NCBI GenBank assembly: GCA_037013685.1
Contig: CM072886.1
Span: forward strand, 61,558,933-61,622,932
Length of the DNA stretch: 64,000 bases
Direction of reading: 5' to 3'
Origin: Acridotheres tristis
Taxonomy: Eukaryota; Chordata; Aves; Passeriformes; Sturnidae
Within the stretch, counting starts at the first letter, position 1. Each line of letters starts with the position of its first letter. Under the pieces are notes generated by a model. The model ran no database searches and was not told the DNA's origin. It was given only the letters and a program-made list of their open reading frames with translations. The position numbers and the translations under genes are program-made. Shown piece after piece: positions 25,501 to 38,100 of the stretch.

Positions 25501-27570
25501 ACCTTGACAAAGGACGTGCCTGATCCTTGCTTTACTTCAAATCTTTGAAAGCCTGTTACTGAACGTAAAAAAACTGACTAAAACCCCCTAAAAAGCCAGT
25601 AATAAAAAGCAGCTAATATATCCAATTTTTCTGGCCAAAAATTAAGGCACTGGAAGGCAGGCTTTTTAATGGCTATCATTCCTCCTGTGTTATTTGAAGA
25701 TCCCCTTGTAAACGGGAATCCTGGGTCTGTTTTGCCATCTGTTCCTTCCACTCCTGCCTAGGAATCCTGAAAGGGTATTTATTGTATATGCAGGTTCAGT
25801 GAGGCCCACTTACTATAAACAAATACTGCATGAAATATGGTGGGGCCAGCTTTTTCTACAGTGCCTGTATTTATGAGGAAACAGTATAAAAACAAATATG
25901 TAATCTGGAAATAAACCTGTTAAATGAATAAAAAGTCCTATGGAGCAAAACATAATGATTAGCAGAGCCATTGAGGGAAAGACCCTGTTAAGGGAACACA
26001 TCTGCTGTCATCCACTTTGCTTTCCCCCCCCGATAAAAATCTATTTAGAAGCAGCCATCAGAAAATCATGGGGGAAGGGACGGCAAGAAGGAGGAGATGA
26101 TCCAACCTAAAAGCTACAAAGCCAACCATGGCACTTTTGCTGGTTCTTGAAATGCCTCTTGAGTCCTGCACCCTGCTGCCCACCAAATATAATCTATGTT
26201 ATTTACAGCATGTACTTGGTACAGATTACAGTCACTCAGCTGAAGGGGGAGAAAAAGGGAACTAGAAGTAATAATAAAATGGAAAAAAAAAAAAAGGCAG
26301 GAAAGCAATTGAAGGCCAGCATGGTGTGTTGAACAAAGATTCAAATAAGGAACTTGCAGTGCAACATGTTTGTGCACACAGGCATAGAAAATCATATTTT
26401 GCTTTTGACCAATTGCACAGAGCAAAAATACAGGTTATGCAGAAGAACAGCACAAAATAAACCTGCTATGGAAATGTAACTCAGTCATGACCTCTGATTG
26501 CCAGCTTCTCCCATGTGCAGCATCGCTGACTCAGAGGCAGGAAGTGCTATTCTAGCTACCTGTTCCTACTCACTCTGTATTTACAGACCTCAAGTAAAAT
26601 CACAACCTGCTCCGCACCCACTTCACCCCACCCACATAGCCAAAGCCAGCTACAGATTGGCACAGAGTTGCACTTGTTGTCACACTCCCTCCCCGTGGTT
26701 TACGTTTGCTCCAAGATGTTCTGGGTATTTCCCACCTCAGTTTCTGCTTTCCACTGTGGGTTGCCTCTCCATGGAACGCATTATTAGTACTCCAGTCTCT
26801 ACCAACAACGCAAACAAAGCAGGTACAAGCTGATGCAACTCTAGAAAGCGCTGTACCAAACACTGATGCAACCCCCCAGAGAGCTGAGATTACTCCTCGG
26901 GAGTGCGTGGGATGAGGATGCCCTGCTTGCTCTCATCTTGACTCTTGCTTTCGCCTTTGCCTGCCAGCACAAAACCTGGCGTCACTCTGTAACTCACGTC
27001 TTCCCAGTCTGTGGCTTGGAAGGGCTCTGGTCGTGTCTTCTCGCCAAATGTTCCCAGGTAAAAGCATTACTGACAATGTGCTTTTCCTTCGTCACGCGTG
27101 TGGCTTCACGGTCAAACTGAAGTGCATTGCCTGGCTCCTGTTTTTAGCATCAGGGTCGTTTTGCCTCTCACCCATCAATCAAAGTAAAGCAATAAAACCT
27201 TCACCCTCATAGCAAGGAAGATGACGCTCAAGCATTGACTGAAGAGACGACTAGCAGATGATGGGCCTGTGGCTTCCCTTCCCCTTCCAAAGCATGCAGT
27301 AAGGTGTCACGTAGCATAATTTGAGTACTAATTGGCAAAACAGGCATAGTAATTTGCTTGAACGTGCACTATGATGCTGATGTATTGTTTGCACATTATT
27401 AACCAGCATTGACTTGCTGTCTTCAGTGTATGTGAGCTGTGCCTAAAAGCTTAATGCATTTATATCACTACAGTTACTACTACTGCTCACTGACACACTT
27501 TAGTATTTTTATTGCTTTTTCATAGCTGACATGATTCTGATGGTATGTAATTAAATATTTTACAAAGATA
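22573..27570. other. Unique non-coding sequence
   Basis: No gene or transposon was recognised over about 5 kb. AATAAA at 26273-26278 followed by A13 (26283-26295) looks like AT-rich chance sequence. The stretch 27290-27520 is AT-rich and non-repetitive and could be a conserved element. Confidence 0.45.
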
Positions 27571-27660
27571 GGGTCTGATCCGACAACCTTTATGCACATG
27601 AATAACTTCATTGTATTCAGTGCCTCTACACATGTACCCAAAGCAGTCAAGGCTGGGTTC
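27571..27660 (+). repeat. Relic of an old sauropsid palindromic repeat
   Basis: GGGTCTGATCCGACAACCTT, then TATGCACATGAATAACTTCA, TTGTATTCAGTG and CTACACATGTACCC follow the pattern GGGCCTGATCCTGCAACCCTTACTCACATGAGTA..CCATTGACTTCAGTGG..CTACTCACATGAGTA. This is a palindromic repeat common in turtles, crocodiles and birds. The family name is uncertain. Confidence 0.5.
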
Positions 27661-28779
27661 CCACTGCTACAAAAATGATTTTTTTCCCCTTCTGTATTCC
27701 TCTTCTGGATTTTGATGGAATTTATAATGGGGGGAAAAAAGACTCTTAAAACTCCTTCACATTTATTTTATGCATTGAAACCTTCACCTAGGATTTAAAG
27801 AAACTACAAGAACACCATTATGGCAGTTATGCTTCACCAGGGACGGAAAGCAGTAAGAGTTTTTGTTTTGTCAGAGATTGAAAGACATACTGCTTTATTG
27901 CCAGCATGTATCTCAGTGTGGTTTCTTGAGACTGATTAAGAGTTTGAAGGGGAGATTTTTTTTTCAAGAATTCATGACTCGCTATAAAATGTAGTAGATT
28001 TCAGGCATGAGGGGATTTGCCCAAATGTTTTTTTCTTTTTATTACCTGCAAAACATGTCACAATCATATGCTTCCTTCAAATTGATACACATGTAAAATG
28101 CTCATGCACCACTATCTTACAGGCTGGGAATGTCCTGTTCCCCACTGACATATTGACATGTTCACAGGAACATTTTGCTTGGCTCCAGCAAGAAGCAAAT
28201 CTGACCCAAAGCTAGACTGGGAGCTGAAGATCTTACTTTGTCGTAAAACCAGCTTTTCAAGTTTGGATCCAAGTCTTCAGCCTACAGGCAGACTTGTCCC
28301 AGCTGCATTGTCATCCTGGCACCTGGTGCAACACATTGCTACTCACCCAGAATAGTCAAATAGCAGGAGGAAAAAGGTGATGGTGAATCTTGGGATTTGA
28401 AGGGTTGGATTCATTTAAGACAGATATAAATTAAATATTGCAACCATAACCAAAGCACAAGCGAAAAGAGAGTACATCTGGGCCACTGTGAATCCAAGGT
28501 AAAACATAGTCCTTAACAAAACTTGGCACTTTGCAATACCTCTCCAGCTGAATGAAGGTATTTTTCTGTTTTTCCCACAGCAGGGAATGCAGGAAGGCTC
28601 TGAACTCAGCCAGCAAGATTCTCGGGTCACTTTGTGCATACACGCTTACTTTATTACCTCATGGACCCCTGAAAAAGCCTCTCTCCCATCTTTGGGCAAA
28701 AAAGAAACCAAGTACAAGTTTCTGAAAACAAACAGGCCCTTTAAATTAAAGTCTACGTAATTATTAGCCCTGTTTGAAA
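27661..28779. other. Unique AT-rich non-coding sequence
   Basis: Nothing recognisable was seen; only short T runs. Confidence 0.5.
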
Positions 28780-28829
28780 GCCAATATCTTGCATAGTTAC
28801 ACTTATGTGTAACTATGCAATATATTGGC
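28780..28829. repeat. 23-bp inverted repeat with 4-nt loop
   Basis: The left arm 28780-28802 (from GCCAATATC to TTACAC) and right arm 28807-28829 (from GTGTAAC to TATTGGC) are complementary at 22 of 23 positions, around the loop TTAT. Pairing stops abruptly outside the arms. It would form a perfect-looking cruciform or a 50-nt RNA hairpin. Confidence 0.97.
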
Positions 28830-31800
28830 TAGTCACTTAGTCACCTCATCTGTGTCTGGGAAGGATTAACCCAGACCACGGCCCAGCCCAGCCAGGACAA
28901 GGACAGCCAACTTGGCTTTTGGGGAGCTCTGCTGGATGAGCAACTTGGAGCATCACTGAATCGCAAGCCATGACAGGAGGTGAAACGAGTCACACGAACT
29001 GCAGGAGACCTTTGGTGTCTGGACACGAGTATAAAGATCTTTACTGGTCCTGTTCCCACAGCAGGGGTCACACCACAGATGAATCCTATCACCAGTCCAA
29101 CTTAAACTCCACTCATGGCAGCGATCACAAATGTGTTTTGAGACTCATACTGAAAGGAAAAGAACAGAAAGTTGCTTAAAAATTATCTGATGCAGCAGTT
29201 CCCGCCTGCCAGCTGTACAGTAAGGGAGCATTACCTTGCCCATCAGTTAAGCCCAGGAAGGGGATGCTCCTCTTGAAATTCATCATCCTAGAAGAGTTGA
29301 GCTCTCTTCCTCCACCATCAACTGCTTTTCCAGGATCTGTTTTGAAAAACCAAGTGTACCACTCCCAGCTTGCCCATCTCCGTATTTTAGTCAGTGTGGG
29401 AAAACAAGGCTGTCAGACCTGCACCTCCTCTCCTTCCCTTCTTTCTGGATAGAGTGTAGGTTTGGGTTTCAAGTTTGCTTCTCTTGGACTGACATGCTCT
29501 GCCAAGTTGCCATCAAGGACAAAATCAAGGGAACTGAAATGGCAGGAAAAAGCTGATCCCACATGACACATGGGGGAAAGGCAACACACATCAAGGCCTC
29601 TGGAAAACAGACTCCTTCCTGGCTTTCCAGCTATGTACACATTTATGAGGTTTGAATAAAATTCAGCTGAAGCATGCAGGCCAACGACTGCTTGTCCAAA
29701 ATGAACTCAATTGCTGGACTTTTGTCCGTTTAAGAGTCACCTGATCCCTCTCTGCACTAGCTGTGTAGTTTAAGCTCTGTCAGCATCTGAAATGCCTCAA
29801 GTAGCATTAACCCTTCTGACGGCACTTCAATGCTGGATGAACTTTTCAAAAAACTTTTTAAAGAATGATAAAAACACACAGATCAAGACAATCCAGTGAC
29901 CCCAGCACATGGACGGGTTACAGCCCTGTGACTAGTCAGGAATGGCACTTAAGAGAAGCGGAAGGGGGCAGTTAATGAGACACAAAGTTTACTTGCCCAT
30001 GTGCACCTATGAACACGAACATATGGATTTCTTTACGTCTTGACCCCTGAGAAGGAGCATCAGACTTGAAAGTTGCCACCTGGTTTCTGTGATTATTTCT
30101 CCATTTAGGGATTAAACAACATCCAAAGCCCTGTGTGCTTATTTTTCTGTTGCAATTAGGGAGCACAGACAGTTGCAAAGCAAGAAGAGAGGTGTGAGAA
30201 AGAGGATTTCTAGTGACCCAGGGGAAAAGAAATAAAGGGATGAGTTTGGGCCTGCCAAACAGCTGGTTAAACTTCAGAGCTCAGTTTAAGACTGTTCTGA
30301 GGCTTGTCTACCCACAGCAGAAAAAGCACTTTCTCCTCTGCCTGCCTTTATTTTTGCACAGTTCCCCCAGCACCACAGGTAAGCTGCTCCATGCAGCAAG
30401 ATCCAGACTTGTCTCCCCACCTGAGTGAGAAAACAATGTGTTTATAAACACTGGCTTTGGAGAGAGGCACAGGCGCCTGGTCAGACAAGTGCTCAAGTGC
30501 TTTTAATGTGTTACCACTCTTTTTTTTCAGCTGTTGCTGGCTACTCCCATCCCCCTGGGCCTGTACACTCTGCTAACCCATTGCGGTACAACCTGTGGTG
30601 GGGTTGTTGAGCCCATCTCGGCAGGGTGCCAGCCCACCACTGCCTTCACCTTGGCTGGGATCCTGAGGAGAGGCTGCAATGCCTATTAATCATAAACCCT
30701 GTTGATTAAATCCAGCTAGCTACTTCACTCAGCTACAAGCAGGGGCAAGGGCTGTCCTGCAAGTAGCTCTGTCCTGCCGTCCAGCTGCCTGGCCATGCAC
30801 ATGAAGATAAGGAAAAAACTGGGTCTTCATCTATGTTTAATTTGCTGCTGGTCATGGGATTTCCACGTGCACGTCACCGTGGTATAACATTGCCAAGTGT
30901 GAGATTTTTCAGGATGACAGAAGCTAAAAACTTCCAGCAAGCCCTGAACAAGCCTGTTAAAACCTCCACTGAACATAGGCAGGGGTGAGTAAGGAAGGAT
31001 GGACCCTGTTCCTGTGCTGCAGACACCCTGCTTCACACCCTGGAAAAAGGGTATGTCAGGATCTCAAGCACAAGTCCAGAGCTGTTTAGAAAATGAAAAC
31101 CAAAGCTCCCTTGAACATCTTTGTTTCTATTCTTAACCACAATTTCATTTGCATTGATGTTTCCTGACCAATTCTCTCCTCAAAATAATTGATGGGGAAA
31201 AGATCAAGAGATGTAATTAAAAGAGAAACAAACAGAAAACAAAGGGAAGAGAGTAAATGGGCATGTGACTTCGGGTCAGGGAAGGAAGAGGAGCAGGTGG
31301 TGGAACTGATGAGGGAGATTTAATGAACTGCAATTGACTTCAAATAACAAAGGAGGAGGAACCTAATCCTACCATTGGATCTGTACACATATGGACTTAT
31401 AATAAATGGTAATCAATCCATCAGCCTTAAATTAAAGATAAGGTGGGCAGGAAGGAAGGGATGGAATTTATTCTCTCCTTCCCATCCCTCCCCCCACCAA
31501 ACTAAATCTGTTTGCATGTGTCCATGTCTTTATTGTCAGAATCAGCGTCTGTCACCTCCCCATGCTCCACTATGCCACTGTGGACAACCCCTTTAGAAGC
31601 TTCCCCAGAAATTCAGGCTACTGCTTACCCTGACTCTGCAGTGTGTTTCACTTGACACTGATCAAGGTTCAGCAGCCTCAGAAATATGCTTGTAGGACTC
31701 TGCATGTAAACGCTCACTGAGCTTTAATCAAATGCACATCACAAAGAGTCCTACGTTACAGAAAGCAGAACCACCAGTCTTCAGACCTGCCAAGAAGAGC

Positions 31801-33235
31801 CTCATCTGCAATACAAGCATTTTTCCTCTTTTGTATCATTTTGGGCCTTGCCTTCTCATTCTAGTACAAGCTGCTGAAATATTCTGGAGTTTATATGTTA
31901 TGTCCTTGTTTCAAGCTGAAGGCAAGTTCACCAGGCTTTCTAAATATATACCCAGGTTTTATGAATCCTCATTAAGTTTTCTAGGATAGTTTCTATTTTA
32001 AGGTCTGGATCATCCAAAGAGAGCTGCACAGTTGGACACCCCTTTCCCACATATTCAGGCAAGCATGTCCATGCATATGGCAGTTTTTGCAGGATTTGCC
32101 CTGCATTTGGCCTGGCAGGAAGTTTCTCCCAAATAAAATGCTTCAAACATGGTGTCTCCATGGTCAGCAACTTGTACTTATTTCTCCTTGAGCCATGCCA
32201 GTAAATGCATGAGCAATTCATGAAGATCACAATTGATACATGTTTAAAAGAGTCTAAGTTTACTGCTTACAGAGTAATATCAGGAGCTAAAAAACATGAT
32301 GTTCTTGCCATAACCTTACTATGTAATTTCCCAGCATGTTTCCTACTTCAGTATATTCCAGTTATTCCAGAAAGACACTGCCAGTTGAGCTGAGAGGTGG
32401 CAGGGAGAAGGTGCTCAGACATGCAGAGTGGGACCTACATGAAGCTGCAGTGTGGGACAAGGGCTGGATGCCCAGGAGAGTCTGGAGCTGGTACAAGGAA
32501 CATGTGAAACACTTCATTTCCAGAGGCATTTCCACCACAGCTATAATTTGAACAAAGCATTTGTCAATTCAAAAAATTCAATCACATCTCCCAAGGAAAG
32601 GACAGGGCAGGCACAGATGGACAAGCACTCAATGTTGAGCCCTGACACATCAAATCAGGAAAAGGGAAAGAGGCAAGAAAACAGAAATTTCTGAAACAAA
32701 TAGCCACTAAAGTTAAATTCTTCTCCCAGTTTGCAGCTTGGCAAGAGGAGCGGGAGGGACACAACCCAAGCACCACTTTAACAGCAATCCTTCCCATTTC
32801 CCTGCTGGCTCAGGTCCTCTTAACCTGCACATTGATGCCCTGATGTTCCAGCTTCCCAGCAGCTGAGGAGCCCCCCACCAGAAGCACCACTGGTGTTGCC
32901 AAAGCAGAGAGGAGCATCCCTCACCCACTGCATGACAGCAAGCACTCAGCCCTCTCAGTGGGGACCTCCCAGCCTGAGCAGTCCCCCATGCTGAGCTATT
33001 CCTATCTGACCATCAGGAGAGGGACTTGGCCTGTTGGATGGGAGTCACAGGAATTTGGGATATTGCAGGCACAGACCAAGGAAGCGCAGTCAAACACTCA
33101 GCACAACAATACGGTTGTATCTGGATGATCTAGCTTTTGCAGGGTTGTCCATCATTGTTTTTGTTGTCTCAGACCTGGGGACAGGGAACACCAGTGACCA
33201 TCTGACAGACAGATGACAGTGACCCCTGCCATCTT
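28830..33235. other. Unique non-coding sequence
   Basis: No gene or transposon was recognised over about 4.4 kb. Open frames are short and unlike known proteins. Confidence 0.45.
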
Positions 33236-33375
33236 CACAGAATCAGCTGAGTTGGAAAGGACCCACAAGGATCATTGAGCTGAACTCGCAGCCCTGCACA
33301 GCAACATCCCCCAGAGTCACACCATGTGCCCACGAATATTGCCCAAATGCTTCTTTAGCTCTATCAGGCATCTTG
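33236..33375 (-). mobile_element. CR1 LINE 3' end fragment
   Basis: Reading plus, CACAGAATCAGCTGAGTTGG, AAAGGACCCACAAGGATCAT, CCCTGCACAGCAACATCCCC, AGAGTCACACCATGTGCCC and CCAAATGCTTCTTTAGCTCT are the reverse complement of a CR1 3' end of the type common in songbirds. It is 5'-truncated. Its terminal block has the same GGACCCACAAGGATCA motif as the SINE tail at 57550, consistent with a shared CR1 source. Confidence 0.8.
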
Positions 33376-33479
33376 TCTTGTGGTTGGGAATAACCTGAGT
33401 GTGTTGCTGCCAAGCAGCAGGATCATCTGCCATCTTGTTTTTGTTTTGGCAGCCACAGGGAACTGAGTTGAATACCTTT

Positions 33480-33685
33480 TATGTGTAAATCACCTTCTCT
33501 TTTTGTGTACTTCTGTTGCTAATATTGTTGCTGTGCTTTTCTTATTCTATTGCTGTTTGCTTTCAGTAAATTCTTACCTCAGCCCATAGCTTGCCTTTGT
33601 CCCTCTCTCACCAGAGGGAGGCAGGAGGAAAGGGGCAGTGACTTATTTGGGATTTAATTCCCAGCTCTTTTTTTAAACCACCACA
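33480..33685 (+). mobile_element. ERVL-like LTR, 3' portion (probable solo LTR)
   Basis: This is the end of an endogenous retrovirus LTR of the ERVL-like type abundant in songbirds. The visible order is a T/GTT-rich stretch (ATATTGTTGCTGTGC, TTCTTATTCTATTGCTG), TTTCAGTAAATTCTTACCTC AGCCCATAGC, a CCCTCTCTCACCAGAGGGAGG palindrome-like block, GGGGCAGTGA, and the terminal TAAACCACCACA. The usual ..GGTTAAACCACGACA end is still recognisable. The 5' boundary is unclear because the copy adjoins a CR1 fragment. No gag, pol or env sequence was found beside it, so it is a non-coding fragment with no viral gene. Confidence 0.65.
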
Positions 33686-36600
33686 CCTGTCCTAAACGAC
33701 ACAGCACCTGGAGCTTGGATTTGCACTGCAAGGGTGTGTTCACTGCTCTTCAGGTACTATGTGGGCTGATGGAGAGCTGATATGGCACACCCCATAACCC
33801 CCTCCAGCAGAGCAGGGCTGCCAGAGGGCTGCCTGCCCCGTGCTGCAGCCTGCCGTGTTCCGATCTCATTTTGCCTCCACCAAAGGCGACGGATTCCCTC
33901 AGCCTGCTGAAATATGACCACAGAGTATCCAAGAAGTATCACTTCTTAAGAAGACAGACATTTTCCAACAAGAGCACAGCACAACATCACTCCCCTGCTT
34001 CCCCAGGAGCAAGCACCAGGGGGAGGAGCCATCAGGCACATGTCTCCACACACACATTAGTAAGTCACCACCTCACCACTCTGCTTACTGCTGTTGACGT
34101 CTACAAATTTTACTCAGACTTTTTGCTAGAGGGCTTCTTCTCTTGGTTGTTGTTCAATGGGAGCCTGAAGCAAAGTGTGTCAATGGCAAAGGAGGAGGGA
34201 GGAGGTCGAAGTGAAGCTTGGTGGTACACAATTCCCCTCTCAGTCTGGCAGTTTTGGGATCTCTCTTGTCTTCTTTTCACCTACGAAAACCTGGCTCCTG
34301 GCCACAGCATAATATAGCAACAGGGGAAAGAGAGGAAGAAGGCTTAACTTTTATTTATTTTAGTGCGATCATTAGGATTATGTCAGGGGGAAAAAGCATT
34401 AATACATAATCTTTTCCCTGTGCTATACAACACTGGCTGCTTTTAATTTAGAATTAAATTGAAACACTCGCTCAGAACAGCTTTGAACAGCAGCCAAGGC
34501 CTTCTCTTGTATTGTGTGAGCAGCTGGGTAGCCTTTCCACTCTCTTTTTTTGGTCCACAGTGCCCTTTTTTGAGACCTGTGCTGAGGGTTGGTCACTGAA
34601 GATATTTGTCACCCCTCCTCTAGTATCAAGGGTCCCCCTGGCTTGGAGCTGGCACACCCAGGCAGAGGGGGAGGCCCAAAGCAAGTGAGTGAAGCCCCCA
34701 GGAGACCAAACTTCAGCAAATAAAGCCTCACAGCTACAAGTATTCCACAAATTAAAGCAAGAAGGGACATATCAAAAAGCACACCAAAAAAGCACATTTA
34801 AAAAAAATGCTAAATAGCAGTGATCTATGCTTTTTTCTCAACGGCACACATTGTTTTGTACGCTTTGTCGCACACGATGGGGCAAGTTCACACAAGGAGG
34901 TTTGGAGGTATAAACAGGACAGACAAGGCTGGGTGGGGTAAAGCCAAATTTAGTTAAGTGAACTGGTCATCCTGTTTTGTTCATACAATAAGCCTGCTCC
35001 AGAGGGTTCTCACAAGCTGATGAGAAATGTGCCCTGGTTCATTCCCTGTTCATTTTAATCTATATAAATACTAGGTTTTGTCAGGCTAAAGAATCCAACG
35101 CAGACTCAAGCGCTTTCCTTAATTATTGGTATTCACAGAAAGAAAGAGTAAGTTTAAAGGAGGGGGAGGAAAGAGATTGCCACCCTTTCAGTGCTGCTGT
35201 GAAGGGAGCTCTGCTTATCACAACAGGTGCAAAGGCCACTCACAAAAACAGAAGCAGTTCAACACTGAAAGGCTAAGAAATTACTTATTCTTTTTGTCAG
35301 CTGCTCATACAAGCAGGGTAAAGGCTACTTGGAAGGGAAAAATGGGTAAAAAGAAGGGTTAATGTTTGTGAAAGAAAGAAAGAAAGAGAGAAAGAAGAAA
35401 GAAGAAAAGTATAAAGTACACAAGCTCGCAGGTTTGCAGGAGACTCTGGAAGATATATTGACCTTAAAAAAATATAGATTTTAAAAAAAAGCAGAATCAA
35501 AACTACATCCCCTGATAGAGCAGGAATGAGCAGCACCAGCAGGCCGGGGACTGGGGGAAATTTTAACAGTCTACCACTCCAGCTGAATGGTGAGGGGAAC
35601 AATGCCAGCTGAAAGCACAACATTCCTGGCCTTGCACCCCCGCAGAAAGGGCTGTGCAGGTCTTTCTGATGGCTCTCTCTAATTACATGTTCTTGTGTAT
35701 GGCAATTCATGGCCAGTTCTCAGAACATCCTCATTCCTTGTCAGAAGGGTGATTTGTATACCACACCTAGAGAGTCCACATATTGGGGGAAAAGTTATGT
35801 TAAAAAAAAGAAAGCAAGCTCCTCTGATGAGAAGCCCACAGTTTTCAGGGTTACTGTTATCCCTTGGGTTCTTAACTGGGTTTTATTTCTTCTACCCTTT
35901 CCCTTTCAAAATAAGGCATCAGATGCAAAGGAAACTAGAATTTCATTTTATAACATCCCTCCATTAATCCCTACATCTCCCTCAAGTGCTGCATAAATTT
36001 CATCCTCTCTTCCTGGAGCTCACAGAGGTTGTTTAACACCTGGTGCATCTTATTTTCCAAGAATTGTGGTTGTGTTTATTTTAACCTAGCCTGGGATGAT
36101 GTGCAAACCAGTCACAACTGCTAGATGCTGAGTGTTCCCAAAACCAGATGGTCAAACCTTCCTCTTTCAAGACAACTGACTCAAAACCATAAAAGAAAAC
36201 ACCAAAAATGAAAACAACCATCAACGACAACATCAAAAAGCACCCTGTGGTGGAGAATAAAATATTTCAGTGTTGACACCATGAGACAGAAAGAAACTCA
36301 GAGGAAAGAGAGTGTTTGATTTCCAAACCCTGAAAGTTAAGTATGCAAAAGAGGGAACTCGCTCATCAGGAAGTTTCCACCAGTGGAAGGTAACAGGAGG
36401 AATTCCCTAGCTTAAATATGACAGATGTTCATACCTCTGCTATCCAGAAGCAGTAAAACCCCCCCTGTGGCTATTCTGACTGCCCTGCTAAATGAATGGC
36501 GAGTTAAGAGTACTAATAAAGCACAGCAAAGCAAGCTGCCACTGCCTGCACCTGCAGGTTTTGGTACCCACTTCTGGCTTCACAATTTACAGCCAAACGC

Positions 36601-37095
36601 AAAGCACTTCATTTTAGCACCACGAATAATCTCTTACCCTCCTAGTGGTTCTCCTCTCCTTCCATTCACAACTAGTCCTAATTTAACTGGGCTGATTGCT
36701 CTATGCCACTGAGGAGGCATTGCTGGCACACACTGCACCTTTTGCACAACCAAATTTGCCTATGGCAGGTTTGAGGCACTGCAGGGTTTCTGTTCATAAA
36801 GCTGCTCCAGCCTAACTCAGCCGAGAAATTCTACACTGAAGGTTAAATCAGTCCAACACCAGGATTCAAGCAATCCTGTTTATGTACAGCCAACAGGTTT
36901 GTTGTGGTTTAATAGAACCAGCTCTTCCCCTCCGTGACTGGAAAAAAAACCCGTACATTTTCACACGACTGTAACTAAAATGAAAAATAATTTTTTTCAA
37001 AAATCCACATCTGGTTATGGGCAGAAACAGACATGGTGACAAGATGCCACGAAACAGTTTGTGAAATTCACGCACAAAAGTGTAAATGTAAAGTA
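33686..37095. other. Unique non-coding sequence with a GA-rich tract
   Basis: A purine tract of GAAA/GAGA/GAA units lies at 35370-35409. A short resemblance to an ERVL LTR 5' end near 36900 was too weak to call. No gene was recognised. Confidence 0.45.
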
Positions 37096-37510
37096 CATAG
37101 AATCATAGATTTTTAAGGAATTAGAAGGGACCTTAAGTATCATCTAGTCCCAATCCCCCTGCCAAGGACAGGGACACCTCCAACTAGACCAGGTTGCCCA
37201 AGGCCTTATGTAACATGGCATTGAACTGTCAGGGTTGGGGCATCCACAGTTTCTCTGGGTACCCTGTTCCAGGGTCTCATCATCCTCACAGTAAGGAATT
37301 TCTTCCTAATCTCTAACCTAAATTCCTCCTCTTTCAATTTGTATCCATTAGTCCTTGTCCTATCACTACAGTTCCTCTTTAGCTTCCCTATAGACTCACT
37401 TCAAATACTGGAATGTTGTTATGGGGTCTCCACAAAACCTTCTCTTCTCCAGGCTGCACAGCCCCATCATTCTCAGCCTCTCTCTGTAGGGCCCTGGCTG
37501 GCATGCAGGC
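37096..37510 (-). mobile_element. CR1 LINE 3' end (about 415 bp)
   Basis: Reading plus, CATAGAATCATAG begins the reverse-complement CR1. It is followed by AGAAGGGACCTTAAGTATCA, CTAGACCAGGTTGCCCAAGG, GGGGCATCCACAGTTTCTCT, GTAAGGAATTTCTTCCTAAT, CTTGTCCTATCACTACA and CTTCTCTTCTCCAGGCTGCA. All are canonical CR1 landmarks in the right order. The element is 5'-truncated and too diverged to encode protein. Confidence 0.92.
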
Positions 37511-37900
37511 TCTCATTGTGGTAGACATGAGGTAGCTTTTCCTTCTTCCACTGTCTCTCAGCTCTCCAGGGGAAAAGAGACACACAAACTGCCTAAGGAC
37601 CCTGAAAAACCAATCATTTCTTGTTAACCATCATGAGAAATAGAGGGCCATGCAAAAATAAGAAATGCCTGTATGCTTTTCACCAACTACATTTCCTTAA
37701 CTTTACAACTAATATTCTGTAAGAAGTATATGATCCTGGCATGAAAAGACTTTGTGAACATTTCAAGAAAGACAGAAAGCCCATTTCAAACATTACAAGG
37801 AGAGGAGAGGCTTCAGCCTTTTTCAGAATTTCTCATGCAATTTTCTACAGTTCTTAAAAATTATAAAGTCACAGTAAAAGGATATGTGCTCTGTAAAATG
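37511..37900. other. Unique spacer between two CR1 copies
   Basis: About 390 bp without recognisable repeat or gene. Confidence 0.5.
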
Positions 37901-38100
37901 ATAGAATCATTTAGGTTGGAAAAGACTTCTAAGATCAAATGCAACCATTAACCCAGAACTGCCAAGTCTGCCATTAAACCGTGTCCTTAAGAACCACGTC
38001 AACATGTCTTTTAAATTTCCTTCAGGGGTAGTGGCTCCATTACATCTCTGGGCAGCCTGTTCTTCCACTCCTGTCTGGACTATTGCAAACTTAATCTAAA
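37901..38100 (-). mobile_element. CR1 LINE 3' end fragment, a second subfamily
   Basis: Reading plus, ATAGAATCATTTAGGTTGGA, AAAGACTTCTAAGATCAAAT, GCCATTAAACCGTGTCC, CCTTCAGGGGTAGTGGCTCC and GGGCAGCCTGTTC match the CR1 subgroup ending in ..AAGACTTCTAAGATCA. It differs from the copy at 37096 and is a separate insertion in the same orientation. Confidence 0.88.

Noticed and set aside
27008..27057. 50-nt open segment between CTTCCCAG and CCCAG/GTAAAA
   Set aside because: Weak donor, short, and no recognisable protein.
36896..36930. TTGTGGTTTAAT resembling the start of an ERVL LTR
   Set aside because: Only about a dozen bases match, and nothing downstream follows the LTR pattern.
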